Part shown: piece by piece, positions 50,813 through 58,607 of the stretch
Layout: the number at the start of each line of letters is the position of its first letter
Position numbering within the stretch: position 1 is the stretch's first letter
Assembly (NCBI GenBank): GCA_019359155.1
Contig: JAHHHV010000084.1
Span: forward strand, 23,436 to 87,435
Source of the DNA: Pegethrix bostrychoides GSE-TBD4-15B
Lineage (GTDB): Bacteria > Cyanobacteriota > Cyanobacteriia > Elainellales > Elainellaceae
Direction: 5' to 3'
DNA: 64,000 nucleotides
The notes under the pieces: generated by a model
Told to the model about the DNA's origin: nothing
Databases searched by the model: none
What the model saw: only the letters and a program-made list of their open reading frames with translations
Translations under genes and position numbers: made by a program

Positions 50813-53377
50813 ATGCCTTCTAAAAATTATCTTCTTAAGCTTTCAGCCGTAGCGCTGACCCTGGCTGCAACTCCCAAAATCCTGTCAGAATCCTTCAAGC
50901 CTCTGTCGGTTCAGGCGCAGTCTTCAGGCGAAACCTTTACGCTGCCTGCCTCCCTGCCCAGTGGCTCAGAGCTAAAGGTCGATGGCTCCACCAGCATGGA
51001 GATCAGCAACGAGGAGTTGGGCAACAAGTTCCAGCAGCAGTACGCAGATGCCAAAATCGACTTTGCTGAAAACGGCACTGACAAGGCTATTGAGGCGCTC
51101 AGGGCAGGCACAGTCTCCGTAGTGGCTGCCGGTCGCCGTCTGACGGCTGCTGAGAAAGAGAGCGGCCTGAAAGAAGTGCCGCTGAGCCGCGCAAAAATTG
51201 CGATCATCATCGGCCCAGAAAATCCCTACGCTGGCGATGTCACCTTTGATCAGTTTGCCAGAATCTTCCGCGGCGAAATTACCGACTGGTCAGAGATTGG
51301 CGGTCAGCCAGGGCCGATCCGGTTTATTTCCCGGCCTGAATTCAGCGATACCCGTCAGGCGTTTAGAAACTATCCGGCCTTCCAATCTGCCCCGTTTCAA
51401 ACTGGCGCAACTGCTGTTCCAGTCGCCACAGACGAGACGGCAGACGTGATCAACGAGCTGGGGAGAGACGGGATTAGCTACAGCATTGCGGATCAGGTGG
51501 TGGGCAACAGTGCCGTCAAGATTGTGCCGATGCATAAGACGCTGCCAGATGATCCGCGCTATCCGTTCTCGCAGCCCCGCGCCTACATCTATAGAGATGC
51601 AGATCCAGCAGTTCAGGCATTCCTGGGCTATGCCACAGGTGCGGTCGCGCCCGTGGCTGCTGCGGCTGTTGCGCCCTCTGCGGCTACGGGCGCTTCGCCT
51701 GCGGCCTCACCCTCTGCGGCTGCACCGATTGAAGCCTCACCCAGTCCCGACGCGGTGGCTCAAGCTCCAGCCGCTCAGGTTCCAGCCGCTACGGTCGCCA
51801 CTGAGCAAGGCGGCGGATTCCCCTGGTGGCTGTTAGGTCTACCGCTGATCGGCGGGTTGCTCTGGTGGTTGACCAAAGGCCGCGAGCCGCTGCCCACGCC
51901 AGTTGCTGCCCCGGCTGCTGCCCCGGCTGCTGCGCCAGTCGTACCGCCCCCCGTCCGCTCGATCCCCGCAGGCCGGATCATCCTCACTCCCCGCGACTGC
52001 CGCCATGCTTACGCCTACTGGGAAGTGGATGAAGACCGCAAGGCCGAAGTCCGGAGGCAGGGAGGCCGGAAGCTAGCCATGCGGCTGTATGACGTGACTG
52101 ATGTGGATATGGAGCATCAGGTGCCCCACAGCGTCAAACAGTTTGACTGCCACGAAACCGAGCCAGATCTCCAAGTGCCAATTGCCGTCGATGACCGGGA
52201 CTATGTGGCTGAGCTGGGCTACGTGACTGAAGATGGCCGTTGGCTCAAGGTAGCGCGTTCAGAACATGTGCGGGTTCCCGCCTGCCCAGTGCAGCCCGCC
52301 GCGACGGCCACAGCCCCCGTCGCCGATCTGCCTAGCCCAGAAACAGCCAGACCCGCCGTGACGGCTCTGGCAGGTGGAGCGGCTCTGGCAGGTGCGGCAG
52401 CTATGGGTGCGGCGGCGGTGGGTGCGGCGGTGGGTGCGGCGGCAAATTCAGCTCGTCCCCATGCCGCAGCGCCAGTCACGCCTCATACTGCTCCCAAAAG
52501 CCGTCTGATCCTGACTCCCAGAGAGAGCCGCCATGCTTACGCCTACTGGGAAGTGCCAGATGCCGAAAAAGCTGCTCTCAAGGCCCAGGGGGGGCAACAG
52601 CTCTCGCTGCGGTTGCATGACGTAACAGGACTCAGCCCCGATCAACCCCGACCAGCAGCGATTGAGCAATTTAACTGCGCTGAGGGCGACCAGGATCACC
52701 ATCTGGTGCTGCCCGACACCAATCGCGACTACCTGGCTGAAGTTGGCTATCTCACCGCTGACGGCAGCTGGCTGAAGCTAGCTAGCTCCAACTCAATTCG
52801 GGCGCTGGATGCGCCTACTCCGGCGGCTGATGCAGGTATCGCAGGTGCGGGTATTGGCGCAGGTATCGCAGGTGCAGGTATCGCAGGTGCAGGTATTGTA
52901 GGCGCGGGTATCGCAGGTGCAGGCCTAGGTGCCACCCGCTCAGTGGTCAGTGAACCGCGTCCTGCTGAAAATGACCGCCAGCAGACTGCCCGTGACGTGA
53001 AGCAGATTACGGTACATAGCCGCCGCAACTGCTTCCTGCTCAACGCCGATCAAATGCGGCATCTGCAAGAGCAAACGGCAGTCACCAAGCCGCTTCAGCC
53101 CGGTCTTTACCAGATTCGGATTAAAGACGGCTCATTTGGCTATGGGGTGACGCCTGAAGCCAGCGAGCCGCTGGTGATGCTCTGGATTGCAGGCGGTAAA
53201 ATCATCAACAAAGAAACCAACGTGCCGGTTAATGCTACCTGGTCAACGCTGAATGGTTATGAGGATGTGATCACCCTCGAAGTAATTGAGCCAACTGTCC
53301 TGCATGCCTTCTTCTTTGACACGCACGTCGAGGATAACGATGGCGAAGTCACGCTGATTGTGACGCAGCAGTCTTAG
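50813..53377 (+). CDS. PstS-like periplasmic-binding domain fused to two DUF4912 domains
   Basis: An 854-residue protein. After a signal peptide, residues ~45-280 resemble a phosphate-type binding protein (LKVDGSTSMEISNEELGNKF; YAGDVTFDQFARIFRGEITD). An Ala/Pro linker and one membrane span (FPWWLLGLPLIGGLLWWLTK, ~334-353) lead to two DUF4912 domains (~385-495 and ~562-665), both with the LTPR-x-S/C-RHAYAYWEV hallmark. Between them is a Gly/Ala-rich hydrophobic stretch; after them come AGIAG repeats (673-705) and a C-terminal beta domain (~735-854). The topology puts the sensor outside and the DUF4912 domains in the cytoplasm, so a ligand-sensing role is plausible. Function is unknown. Confidence 0.8.
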   Translation: MPSKNYLLKLSAVALTLAATPKILSESFKPLSVQAQSSGETFTLPASLPSGSELKVDGSTSMEISNEELGNKFQQQYADAKIDFAENGTDKAIEALRAGTVSVVAAGRRLTAAEKESGLKEVPLSRAKIAIIIGPENPYAGDVTFDQFARIFRGEITDWSEIGGQPGPIRFISRPEFSDTRQAFRNYPAFQSAPFQTGATAVPVATDETADVINELGRDGISYSIADQVVGNSAVKIVPMHKTLPDDPRYPFSQPRAYIYRDADPAVQAFLGYATGAVAPVAAAAVAPSAATGASPAASPSAAAPIEASPSPDAVAQAPAAQVPAATVATEQGGGFPWWLLGLPLIGGLLWWLTKGREPLPTPVAAPAAAPAAAPVVPPPVRSIPAGRIILTPRDCRHAYAYWEVDEDRKAEVRRQGGRKLAMRLYDVTDVDMEHQVPHSVKQFDCHETEPDLQVPIAVDDRDYVAELGYVTEDGRWLKVARSEHVRVPACPVQPAATATAPVADLPSPETARPAVTALAGGAALAGAAAMGAAAVGAAVGAAANSARPHAAAPVTPHTAPKSRLILTPRESRHAYAYWEVPDAEKAALKAQGGQQLSLRLHDVTGLSPDQPRPAAIEQFNCAEGDQDHHLVLPDTNRDYLAEVGYLTADGSWLKLASSNSIRALDAPTPAADAGIAGAGIGAGIAGAGIAGAGIVGAGIAGAGLGATRSVVSEPRPAENDRQQTARDVKQITVHSRRNCFLLNADQMRHLQEQTAVTKPLQPGLYQIRIKDGSFGYGVTPEASEPLVMLWIAGGKIINKETNVPVNATWSTLNGYEDVITLEVIEPTVLHAFFFDTHVEDNDGEVTLIVTQQS
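52832..52930. repeat. In-frame 15-bp repeat tract encoding AGIAG units
   Basis: Variants of GCAGGTATCGCAGGT recur about six times, giving a flexible Gly/Ala/Ile linker between the second DUF4912 domain and the C-terminal domain. Confidence 0.9.
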
Positions 53378-53426
53378 ATCGCGAAGCGCGGGCTAGTCCA
53401 TTTGCTCAGTCTGTCAACCCGTTTGC

Positions 53427-53468
53427 CAATAGGGGAACGAAGGCAAATGCTGCTTCGTTCCCCTATTG
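53427..53468 (+). terminator. Perfect 16-bp hairpin downstream of the DUF4912 gene
   Basis: CAATAGGGGAACGAAG (53427-53442) pairs without mismatch with CTTCGTTCCCCTATTG (53453-53468) around a 10-nt loop. It starts 49 bp after the stop. No T-run follows immediately; two TTTTTCCTRACTGTA units come 20-50 bp later. It is a likely transcript-end or processing hairpin. Confidence 0.65.
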
Positions 53469-53641
53469 CGTGCGACTCTGCTAAATTTTTCCTAACTGTA
53501 TTTTTCCTGACTGTATTAAAATCCTGGAGATGCACTAAAATTTTGGCAGCAAAGTTTAGCAAAGTTTCCCGTCGGCATGAAGTTCTACTTAAAGTTGGGC
53601 TTTGCAACTAAACACTTAAAGGATTCGTGAGCGAGGTAGCT

Positions 53642-54031
53642 ATGGCAAGACGAAGAGCAGGCGGCTTTTTGCGCGACTTTCAAGATTTTATCAACCGGGG
53701 CAACGTGGTCGATCTAGCGATTGCCGTGGTGATTGGCGGAGCATTTGGTAAGGTGATTGACTCAATTGTGGCACTGGTGACGGGCGCAATTCTCGACCCG
53801 GCGCTGAGGGCTGCCAACGTAGAGAGCATCCGGGACTGGCCAGCCGGAGAGGTCATCATTGCACTGATTAATTTCCTGGTGATTGCCTTTGTGGTCTTCT
53901 TGATCATCAAAGCGCTAGAACGATTCAAGCGTGAAGAGGCCGCAGTCGCGCCTGATCCGGTGGCTACTCAGCAGCAGTTGGCCGATGCGACGAATCGATT
54001 GGCCGCCGCCATTGAGTCGCGGCAGCTCTAA
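53642..54031 (+). CDS. mscL: Large-conductance mechanosensitive channel MscL
   Basis: A 129-residue channel. The ATG at 53642 is chosen over the GTG at 53627 because GCGAGG lies just upstream of it and homologues begin near the amphipathic helix FLRDFQDFINRGNVVDLAI. TM1 contains AVVIGGAFGKVIDSIVA, TM2 IALINFLVIAFVVFLIIKAL, and the C-terminal bundle is Gln/Ala-rich (TQQQLADATNRLAAAIESR). MscL forms a pentamer that opens at near-lytic tension. The periplasmic loop is short. A terminator follows at 54056. With the MscS at 2965 it gives two osmotic safety valves in this window. Confidence 0.95.
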   Translation: MARRRAGGFLRDFQDFINRGNVVDLAIAVVIGGAFGKVIDSIVALVTGAILDPALRAANVESIRDWPAGEVIIALINFLVIAFVVFLIIKALERFKREEAAVAPDPVATQQQLADATNRLAAAIESRQL

Positions 54032-54055
54032 AACTTCTAGTAGAGCTAGATGCGG

Positions 54056-54086
54056 GCAGAGCGCTTTCGCGAGCAGCTCTGCTTTT
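54056..54086 (+). terminator. Intrinsic terminator of mscL
   Basis: GCAGAGC (54056-54062) and GCTCTGC (54076-54082) form a 7-bp stem with an inner GC-rich mini-stem, followed by TTTT. Its right edge touches the stop codon of the convergent DUF1400 gene. Confidence 0.75.
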
Positions 54087-55485
54087 AGAGTTCAGGGTCG
54101 CTAGGCGCTTCGCAGTTGCAGATTTCTCCGGCAATGGCAATCTGCAAGGTTTCCAGCCAGTCCGTTACCTGTTCAGTCACTTGGCTGAAGTCTTGGCTCA
54201 AGGTACGCTGCACCAGCTTTGAGACTCGCAGCAGCGCCAGTCCATCTATATATAGCTCTGGAGTCGGGTAGCGCTGCATCACTTCAATGGGCGTGATCTG
54301 ACCGTCGTAGGCTGAGAGCACCAGCGCCGAACGCAGCGCCAGAATGTTGCCTGCTTCGGATTTCGTGTGCACCACATCACCAATCCGAAACAGCACATAT
54401 TCGCCCAAAACAGTGCTGAACGCACGTTCCACCGTGCGAAAATTTACCTTGACTGGCTTGTTGAGCGCTGCCTGAAACTCGGCGGGTTCAACGTTAGTCA
54501 GCTTCAAGAAGGAACTTAGCCGCCGCGAAGGCTCACCTGTCTCGGCAAACTCAGCCAGTTCTTCAATGCTAATTGAGCGACCCAATGGCCCAAAGGTAAC
54601 GACAAGCTGCTTGTTGGGGCTAGCAGCCAGCGCAATCGCTGATGGATCTGCGGCAGCGCCGCTGGATTCTGGGCGAGAAGATGTAAGGCCAGAGAATGCA
54701 AGGCTAGAAGATGCGACCAGAGCAACAGAGTGGTTCAGGTCAGTCAGCTCGCAGGGTGCTGCGCTGTGGGAGGTAGTCTCAGCTGTGGCGGGGGCGGCAC
54801 ATTCGCACAACCAGTCGTTGATCAGATGCGTAGATTGAAACAGCGGCTGCAGGCGCTCTAGAAACAGGCTGATATCTGCATGAACTCGCTCAATCTGCCG
54901 CAGATCGACCCGCACGGTGTCCTCTGGATAGGCATCCATTACGCCCAGCACGGTAAATTCACGCTGATTTTGGCTCGCCTCAAACAGGGCGCTCCGCAGC
55001 CCTTCGTAGTTTGTCACACCAGACGGCGAGCCAATCAGCTTATCGATTTGGTAAAGAATAAACTGGGCGTTGCGAGAGAGTTGGCTGTCACCGCTAGGAG
55101 CAAAGCGCACGGGCAGGTTTTGGGTCAAAAGCTGGCGTTCAAAACTGCCGTCAATTGGAATTTTCTGGATAAAAGCCGCGAGTTCGGGCGATAGTTCTCC
55201 TCCTTCAGCCAGCGTCTTCAGCTCGGTGAGGGGAACCGTAATTCGACGGTCGGCATACTGTAAAAGCGCCTGCTCTGCCGCCTGAGCTGAGCTTGTAAAA
55301 TAGAGAAGAGAAGAGATGGAGGCTCCCAGCATGGCTCCCACTATCGCCAGCCGTCGCTTGACCCTGGTTAGCTGAGCAGCCTCTCTGTTCTGCAGATCTC
55401 TCGGTAGTTCTAGTTCTCTCAAAACTTGAGCCAATGAGCCTGTGGCCCATGAACCAATCAGCGTCATCTTAAATCTCTCCCCCAC
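54085..55485 (-). CDS. Exported protein with two DUF1400 domains and no hydrolase
   Basis: A 466-residue protein, related domain by domain to the first half of the gene at 26002. A hydrophobic signal or anchor lies at ~residues 50-69 (AIVGAMLGASISSLLYFTSS). DUF1400 repeat 1 runs ~70-230 (ALLQYADRRITVPLTELKTL) and repeat 2 ~295-460 (LVVTFGPLGRSISIEELAEF; YVLFRIGDVVHTKSEAGNIL). Each ends with a Cys-x-Cys motif (CEC, CNC). DUF1400 normally precedes an alpha/beta-hydrolase; here there is no enzyme domain. The long N-terminus before the signal could be shortened by starting at the ATG at 55467. A role as an extracytoplasmic partner is inferred. Confidence 0.8.
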   Translation of the reverse strand: MGERFKMTLIGSWATGSLAQVLRELELPRDLQNREAAQLTRVKRRLAIVGAMLGASISSLLYFTSSAQAAEQALLQYADRRITVPLTELKTLAEGGELSPELAAFIQKIPIDGSFERQLLTQNLPVRFAPSGDSQLSRNAQFILYQIDKLIGSPSGVTNYEGLRSALFEASQNQREFTVLGVMDAYPEDTVRVDLRQIERVHADISLFLERLQPLFQSTHLINDWLCECAAPATAETTSHSAAPCELTDLNHSVALVASSSLAFSGLTSSRPESSGAAADPSAIALAASPNKQLVVTFGPLGRSISIEELAEFAETGEPSRRLSSFLKLTNVEPAEFQAALNKPVKVNFRTVERAFSTVLGEYVLFRIGDVVHTKSEAGNILALRSALVLSAYDGQITPIEVMQRYPTPELYIDGLALLRVSKLVQRTLSQDFSQVTEQVTDWLETLQIAIAGEICNCEAPSDPEL

Positions 55486-55586
55486 CGTCTCTTTACAGTC
55501 TCTGCTCTACAGTTTTTGTTCTACAGTCTTTGTTTTACAAGTTTCTACTGCTTGCGCTCTAGAATCCTACCGGATGGAACGTCACA

Positions 55587-55877
55587 TTAGTCGTCTCTTT
55601 TGCGGCAATCTTGCCTTTGTTCTCTAGATTTGTGCTGAGAATTCTCTAGGGAAGGCGCTGGCTCCAAGCCAGGTTCAGCCGAGTAGGCGAGCAGATCACC
55701 GGGCTGGCAGTCCAGCGCTTTGCAGAGTCGGGTCAGCGTCTCCATCTCTAGCCGGACAGGTGGCTTATGCTTCAGCTTGCTAATCGTATTGGGATGTAGC
55801 CCGGTGGCTCGCCCTAGCATTCGGTAGTTCATGCCCTGCTTGGCCATCTGCTTGGCTAGCTGCCACTCGATTCTCAT
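55587..55877 (-). CDS. XRE-family helix-turn-helix regulator
   Basis: A 96-residue DNA-binding protein. Residues ~12-66 form a Cro/C1-type HTH: MNYRMLGRATGLHPNTISKL holds the helix-turn-helix and LTRLCKALDCQPGDLLAY the final helices. The C-terminal 30 residues are polar and probably disordered. It lies 101 bp upstream of the DUF1400 gene on the same strand and is divergent, over a 242-bp gap, from the three unknown genes at 56120-57665. By position it is a candidate regulator of either side. No antitoxin partner toxin is apparent. Confidence 0.88.
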   Translation of the reverse strand: MRIEWQLAKQMAKQGMNYRMLGRATGLHPNTISKLKHKPPVRLEMETLTRLCKALDCQPGDLLAYSAEPGLEPAPSLENSQHKSREQRQDCRKRDD

Positions 55878-56036
55878 GTTCTGCTCCTTGTCTAGCTTGT
55901 TGGTTTAGCTTGTTGATCTGCCGCTGCTGCCAACCCTGCTCAACTCCCCGATTTTCCTACGTTTGAGAGATAAATTGCCGTGATAAATCGTCGCTTTAAA
56001 TCTGGCAGTTTGGCTTTGCAGGCGTTAAACTAAATA

Positions 56037-56052
56037 TAGAACATTTGTACTA
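56037..56052. promoter_or_regulatory. Candidate cyanobacterial LexA box
   Basis: The minus strand reads AGTACAAATGTTCT (56051 to 56038), an exact fit to the published cyanobacterial LexA consensus RGTACNNNDGTWCB; the palindrome extends by one base pair on each side (TAG...CTA). It ends 67 bp before the ATG at 56120 and overlaps an AT-rich, -10-like region (TAAACTAAATATAGA). A role in DNA-damage control of the downstream genes is inference from the match and position. Confidence 0.6.
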
Positions 56053-56119
56053 TTTCTCGTTGGTTTCACCGCTACCAAAGCCCCAATTCTTGAAGCACTT
56101 CTCCCCCAGCACTAATCCC

Positions 56120-56401
56120 ATGACTGCACTTTTCATTGATATAGACGCAACGCAGGCTGCCCTCCAGACAACGGCTGCGGAACTCCAGGCCCGGTTGGCT
56201 GAAGAGTCGGGCGAACGCTATCGCATTGAAGATTTGCAAACCGCTCTGGCGCACTGGTTGGAGCTGTCCATTGAGAGTTTGGTTGAAGATGCGCTATTTC
56301 ACGCTCATGCAGGCGACCGCTCCTACGCCTTCAATCGACGAGCTTTTGAAACTCAGCTTCGCAAGCTGCCTGCCGAAGCCGCGAGTTCCCAAGCTGCTTG
56401 A
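56120..56401 (+). CDS. Small unknown protein, first gene of a LexA-box cluster
   Basis: A 93-residue soluble, acidic, helix-rich protein from the ATG at 56120 (MTALFIDIDATQAALQ). An ATG-less upstream extension exists but reads through the promoter region. The C-terminal part is RRAFETQLRKLPAEAASSQA. No family is recognised and there is no signal peptide. It is the first gene after the LexA-like box; the next gene starts 159 bp downstream, so co-transcription is plausible but not certain. Confidence 0.65.
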   Translation: MTALFIDIDATQAALQTTAAELQARLAEESGERYRIEDLQTALAHWLELSIESLVEDALFHAHAGDRSYAFNRRAFETQLRKLPAEAASSQAA

Positions 56402-56560
56402 TTTACCCAGAGTTGCCCAATTATCTTCTTCCCGGTGAGCGCCTTGATTCACAGCTACTACTACAGTCTGCCAAAGACGCAGCCTTTGCTGCACCCAGCC
56501 TCTGCTAACTCCGCTTCCAGCCCATCTCTTTCTCTCAAACCTGACGACGAGGTATCGACC

Positions 56561-56914
56561 ATGAGACTCCTAGATTATCCAGCCACAATTGCCCAAAAGC
56601 AGCGCGAGCTACTGCAAGCCGAGCAGCATATCCGCCGTCTGCAAGATATCCTCAACCGCCTCACTGCTGAAGTGGATACCACCATTGCCTTTGACAGTGA
56701 GCTTCGCAACGATGCCCAGCGCAAGGCCAAGCGTCTAGAGCTGATGAAGTCTGGTGAGTACCGCAAGGCCGCCACCAATCTGCAAATTGCCCATGACCGC
56801 AGAGCCGAAATCGAGATCGATCTGGGCTTGCTGCGGAACCAGTTTTCAGTGCTGAAGCTAGAGATTCGCGAGTCGATTGCCACCCGCGAGCTGCAAATGC
56901 TGGATGCGGCCTAA
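56561..56914 (+). CDS. Small coiled-coil protein, Gp157-like in style
   Basis: A 117-residue protein from the ATG at 56561, which follows GACGAGG; the open frame back to 56435 has no homology-like sequence. It is almost entirely helical: LDYPATIAQKQRELLQAEQH, IRRLQDILNRLTAEVDTTIA, then a basic RNDAQRKAKRLELMKSGEYR and LLRNQFSVLKLEIRESIATR. The layout recalls phage recombination-module coiled-coil proteins, but I cannot assign a family. Similar small proteins occur in several cyanobacteria, to my recollection, without function. Confidence 0.75.
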   Translation: MRLLDYPATIAQKQRELLQAEQHIRRLQDILNRLTAEVDTTIAFDSELRNDAQRKAKRLELMKSGEYRKAATNLQIAHDRRAEIEIDLGLLRNQFSVLKLEIRESIATRELQMLDAA

Positions 56915-56978
56915 CATTTGAGTTTCAGATCAAGCTCGCTGTTTAGCGATTTCACTGCACTTTACTTCTTGAATCACC

Positions 56979-57665
56979 ATGACGACGAACCCGACGACCA
57001 ACCCGACGACCCATCCGACGACCCATGCCGCAGCCAATTCAACAACCCAAACCACAGCTCAAACTACAACTGACGCTTTGATTTTGCAGCAGATCTCTCA
57101 GCAAAACCTGATTTTGCAGCAGGTCGTGGAGCTACTCCAGCAGAAACAGCCCCTAGGCTTCAGCGAAGCTCCCCGTCCGCGCTACATCTACTGCAACCGC
57201 AGTCAAAATTGCCTCTGGTACTGGCTCAACGATGCGCGTGAGGCTATGCCCATTTTGCAAACTGCGTTGACTTGCCTAGTCGAAAGGCTCGAGTTTAAGC
57301 AGGTGGAGCGGCGCGGCAAAGAAACCTGGAAAGTCCATCTACATGTGCGTGCGGATCGCCGCTATATCCTGGAAGCAGGCTACGACTCCAATTTCTCGAA
57401 GTCGCTGCTCTCGGCGCTGTCGGTGATTACGCCGCATCAGCTCAGCCAACCCCTAACCGTTGAGGTGCAGGCTGCCGATTCGGAAGAGGTGCTGTTCTGC
57501 CGAGTCTATGCCAACGGCGAGCTGATTTTTGCGCCCTGGGATGACAGCACCGTCTGGAAAGTGGTAGCGAAGCGAGCGATTGCTAATGTGGATGCGGCCA
57601 ACGCCCGTCGGGTCAAGATCGAAGTTCAGTCAGATGTGGCTGAGCTGGTGGAAAGCTTGAACTAA
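56979..57665 (+). CDS. Unknown protein with a Thr/Asn/Pro repeat N-terminus
   Basis: A 228-residue protein. Residues 1-~30 are low-complexity TNPT-type repeats from a 12-bp expansion. A helical Gln-rich segment follows (ILQQISQQNLILQQVVELLQ), then a globular domain from ~60: RYIYCNRSQNCLWYWLNDAR, FKQVERRGKETWKVHLHVRA, DRRYILEAGYDSNFSKSLLS. The aromatic/basic middle and the GYDSxFSK loop look like a conserved nucleic-acid- or ligand-binding core, but this is only an impression. It is the last gene of the cluster behind the LexA-like box, 64 bp after the coiled-coil gene. Confidence 0.75.
   Translation: MTTNPTTNPTTHPTTHAAANSTTQTTAQTTTDALILQQISQQNLILQQVVELLQQKQPLGFSEAPRPRYIYCNRSQNCLWYWLNDAREAMPILQTALTCLVERLEFKQVERRGKETWKVHLHVRADRRYILEAGYDSNFSKSLLSALSVITPHQLSQPLTVEVQAADSEEVLFCRVYANGELIFAPWDDSTVWKVVAKRAIANVDAANARRVKIEVQSDVAELVESLN
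56982..57029. repeat. In-frame 12-bp tandem repeat, 4 copies
   Basis: Units near ACGACCAACCCG follow directly after the ATG at 56979 and encode TNPT/THPT repeats at the protein's N-terminus. Confidence 0.9.
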
Positions 57666-57764
57666 CTTGAACTAAAACGCACAGGAAGCGCCATGCTGCA
57701 TGTCTCATCGCATGTTACGATCGGTTTCAATTATAAAACTCGCGTTGGAAAGGTAGACTGATTC

Positions 57765-57899
57765 ATGGAACTGGCGCTGCTCGCAAAACTGCCCGAAGCT
57801 TACGCAATCTTCAACCCCCTGGTTGACGTGCTGCCCGTGATTCCGGTGTTTTTCCTGCTCTTGGCCTTCGTCTGGCAGGCTTCGGTGGGCTTTAGGTAG
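57765..57899 (+). CDS. psbK: Photosystem II subunit PsbK
   Basis: A 44-residue precursor, too short for most ORF cut-offs. It begins [20 protein letters not shown] and ends [15 protein letters not shown], matching PsbK closely. The mature protein starts at Lys-Leu-Pro-Glu-Ala-Tyr after processing in known systems, and the single helix ([17 protein letters not shown]) spans the thylakoid membrane near CP43. A TATAAA box at 57732-57737 lies upstream and a strong terminator at 57949, so it is monocistronic. The leader has GGAAAGG 12 nt before the ATG. Confidence 0.97.
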   Translation: MELALLAKLPEAYAIFNPLVDVLPVIPVFFLLLAFVWQASVGFR

Positions 57900-57948
57900 A
57901 AGTTAGATATCAATAAAAATTTGAATCTATTAGCAATCTATTCGCAAA

Positions 57949-57971
57949 GGGGCAGTGATGCCCCCTTTTTT
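57949..57971 (+). terminator. Intrinsic terminator of psbK
   Basis: GGGGCA (57949-57954), loop GTGA, TGCCCC (57959-57964), then C and six T. It is a textbook stem and T-run 50 bp after the psbK stop. Confidence 0.95.
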
Positions 57972-58021
57972 GTGTAGATGTATAGATATTTTGTATAGAT
58001 AGTTGTGGAGATAATCTTGCC

Positions 58022-58573
58022 TTATCTTGCCCCAATCGACCGCTGAAAGGCTGGACGGGCAGTAATCCGCTCTAGATAGGCTTTGATGCCGGGATACTCA
58101 GCAAAGTCGATCTTCAGCATTAGCGGCATATAGGCCAAGATTGAGCCGACCGCCACATCAGCAACCGTAAACTCGTTGCCCAGTAGATAGTCATGCTGAT
58201 TAAACCGCTCGTTCAGCGGCGGAAACAGCACCGGCATTTCTTTGGCGCGGCTGGTTTCGACAAAAATGCCGATACCCAGCGTTGCGTTGGCAAACAGAAT
58301 CCACTGGTTGATTTCTGAACGCTGCTCTAAGGTCAGCGGCGCACCGTACTTCTCGGCCAGGTAGAGCAAAATTGCCCCCGACTCCCAAAGCTGAAAGTCA
58401 CCATCCACAATTGCCGGCACTTTGCCCATTGGGTTGATGGCCAAATAGTCTGGCTGCTTATGTTCGCCCGCCGCCAAATTGAGCTGCACAAACTCGTAGG
58501 GAACGCCAAGCTCTTCGAGATACCACTGGGGAATAGAAGCGCGGGTACGAGCGCCGCCGTATAGTTTCAGCAT
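58022..58573 (-). CDS. Glutathione S-transferase family protein
   Basis: A 183-residue two-domain GST. The thioredoxin-like N-terminal domain has LYGGARTRASIPQWYLEELG, where an active-site Ser is expected, the cis-Pro motif NPMGKVPAIVDGD and the glutathione-gamma-Glu contact ESGAILLYLAEKYG. The helical C-terminal domain contains the N-capping motif FTVADVAVGSILAYM. The protein is shorter than typical 200-220-residue GSTs, mainly in the C-terminal domain. Substrate is unknown. The conserved unknown gene lies 34 bp upstream on the same strand. Confidence 0.9.
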   Translation of the reverse strand: MLKLYGGARTRASIPQWYLEELGVPYEFVQLNLAAGEHKQPDYLAINPMGKVPAIVDGDFQLWESGAILLYLAEKYGAPLTLEQRSEINQWILFANATLGIGIFVETSRAKEMPVLFPPLNERFNQHDYLLGNEFTVADVAVGSILAYMPLMLKIDFAEYPGIKAYLERITARPAFQRSIGAR

Positions 58574-58607
58574 GGGTTCAAAATTAACTCAGATGCTAGA
58601 GGATTTG

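Noticed and set aside
51775..53043. Several minus-strand frames opposite the DUF4912 gene
   Set aside because: They are Ala/Pro/Gly-rich shadows of the GC-rich linkers on the coding strand.
55587..56401. XRE regulator plus a small neighbour as a toxin-antitoxin pair
   Set aside because: The genes are divergent, separated by 242 bp, and the neighbour has no recognised toxin motif; classical pairs are tightly linked and co-directional.
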